From JAJFUI01 sp963754135 (lineage in GTDB: Bacteria; Planctomycetota; Planctomycetia; Pirellulales; Thermoguttaceae): DNA of 64,000 nucleotides. The stretch's first letter is position 1; each line of letters starts with the position of its first letter. Positions 62,813 through 64,000 of this stretch are shown one piece after another. The notes below the pieces were generated by a model. It was given only the letters and a program-made list of their open reading frames with translations, was not told where the DNA came from and did no database searches. A program made the translations under genes and the position numbers. Location of the stretch: positions 744,001 through 808,000 of the forward strand of contig CAVWEY010000002.1 of NCBI GenBank assembly GCA_963754135.1. Reading direction: 5' to 3'.

Positions 62813-64000
62813 ATGCCAAGAAACTTACTCTACGGGTCGCTCTTCTGGCTGGTGTTGGCGCAGGCCGTGATTGGCCGGGCGGAAACCGTCACACTCGATG
62901 GGCGAGGTCCAGGCCGGACGTTTGAAGGCATTGGCGGGCTGAGCGCGGGCGCCGGCACCCGACTCCTGTTTGACTATCCCGAGCCGCAGCGGAGCCAGGT
63001 GCTCGATTTCCTCTTCAAGCCGAACTACGGCGCCTCGCTGCACCACTTGAAGGTGGAAATCGGTGGCGACGTGAACTCGAGCGAGGGGACCGAACCGAGC
63101 CATGCGCGCACCCGCGAGGAGTTCGAGCATCCGCGGCCCGAGTATTTCGACCGTGGCTACGAGTGGTGGCTGATGCGCGAGGCGAAGAAACGCAACCCGA
63201 ACATCTACCTCGACGTGCTGCAATGGGGCGCCCCCACTGGATTGGCGACAAGGACTTCCCTGACGCAGGCGACCCGGACAAATTGAGGTGGCCGGAGCGG
63301 GCGCCGCTAAACTGGAAGAAGTTTTTCACGCAGGACAATGCCGACTTCGTGGCCGCTTTCATCCAAGGCGCGAAGAAGTATCACGGCCTGGATATCAACT
63401 ACTGCGGCATTTGGAACGAGACGCTGCACGACAGTGCTTGGATCAAGCTGCTGCGGAAGACCTTGAACAACCGCGGCTTGGCGGGCGTCCAAATCGTCGC
63501 CTGTGACGAGTGTGACAAGGTTGGGAGCGGGAAATCGGATTCCATCAACGGAAGGGGGAAATGGGATATCGTCAACGAGTTCCGTCAAGACGACGAACTC
63601 AACAAGGCGGTTCAAGTGGTGGGGGCCCATTATCCGGGATACCAGAGCACGGCCGCCGCCAAGCTTTGCGGCAAACCGCTCTGGTCGAGCGAGGACAATC
63701 CGCAATGGAAACCGTCGGCTAACGAGTTTGGGACACTTACAGGATGGGCACCAGCCCCTGCGAGCACGAAAATGTACAACCGCAACTATATCGACGGACG
63801 AATGACCAAGACCGTAACTTGCTATTTGATCGATTCCTATTACGACAGCCTCACGTTGCCCGATCACGGGCCGATGAAGGCCAATACGCCCTGGTCGGGC
63901 CATTACGAGGTGTGGCCCGCTTTGTGGGCGATGGCCCACACCGGGCAATTCGCGCAGCCGGGCTGGAAGTACCTCGATGGCGCGTGTGGGCTGCTGAAAA
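62813..64000 (+). CDS. GH59 galactocerebrosidase-like glycosidase, partial (one frameshift)
   Basis: Signal peptide (LLYGSLFWLVLAQAVIGRAE), then a sequence closely following animal galactocerebrosidase (GALC): TFEGIGGLSAGAGTRLLFDY, LFKPNYGASLHHLKVEIGGD, EWWLMREAKKRNPNIYLDVL. The frame changes near 63238 at QWGAPT/WIGDKDF. Catalytic residues match: acid/base Glu in YCGIWNETLHDSAWI (about residue 203) and nucleophile Glu in KPLWSSEDNPQW (about residue 294). It runs off the right edge. The substrate in a bacterium is uncertain: beta-galactosides, galactolipids or a galactan-like polymer. Terminal enzyme of the right-hand cassette. Confidence 0.88.

Overview
The window looks like a chromosomal segment of a planctomycete (probably Pirellulales-like), GC-rich and densely coding. 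The grounds are: DUF1559 prepilin-like proteins with the H-x9-DG tail, PEP-CTERM proteins, ECF sigma factors paired with FecR-type membrane proteins, Tat-exported Gfo/Idh oxidoreductases, DUF434 and LRR proteins, and a planctomycete/verrucomicrobia-type (PVM) bacterial microcompartment (BMC) locus. No phage, plasmid or CRISPR signal is seen.

Layout. 1-8186 (minus): ECF sigma, FecR protein, PEP-CTERM protein, DUF1559 protein, an (alpha/alpha)6-type glycosidase-like protein, a DUF1559 remnant and a GH127-like enzyme running off the left edge. 8540-10754: PEBP-like, DUF434 and EF-hand lipoprotein genes. 10765-13726 (minus): pntAA-pntAB-pntB transhydrogenase. 13993-21576 (plus): BMC operon with a DeoR regulator, PduL, two BMC-H, acetate kinase, three BMC-P, CoA-acylating aldehyde dehydrogenase, an RpiB-like protein and a class II aldolase. 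This is the set expected for fucose/rhamnose-type sugar breakdown through lactaldehyde. 21811-35932: mixed accessory and housekeeping genes (AAA/DUF4143 ATPase, oxidoreductase, LRR protein, sigma factor, mnmG, HigBA, HicBA, a SNF2-type helicase, PQQ-propeller protein, DUF433/DUF5615 pair). 35982-43630 (minus): a compact his operon, yerC-hisG-hisD-hisC-hisB-hisH-hisA::hisF-hisIE. 43931-55704: purine nucleoside phosphorylase, XRE regulator, ileS, a PIN gene, purN, a lipoprotein hydrolase, tRNA-Leu and small lipoproteins. 55990-64000 (plus): a second sigma/FecR/PEP-CTERM/DUF1559 cassette carrying a Gfo/Idh oxidoreductase, a DUF1559 remnant and a GH59 galactocerebrosidase-like enzyme running off the right edge.

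Two themes stand out. First, the two window ends are paralogous, mirror-oriented cassettes: the same regulatory and surface genes in the same order, each followed by different carbohydrate enzymes. Second, the window is full of short (25-120 bp) palindromic repeats of several families. Many lie inside coding sequence, often in frame: an identical 81-bp element in the acetate kinase and aldehyde dehydrogenase genes, a linker that fuses HisA to HisF, a loop in HisF, tails of HisD, HisH, PurN and a hydrolase, and inserts in IleS.

About two dozen genes, including single-copy essentials such as ileS and hisD, need one or more one-base frame corrections. The most likely cause is residual sequencing or assembly indels rather than mass gene decay. 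I give such genes their full span and state where the frame changes; exact breakpoints are approximate.
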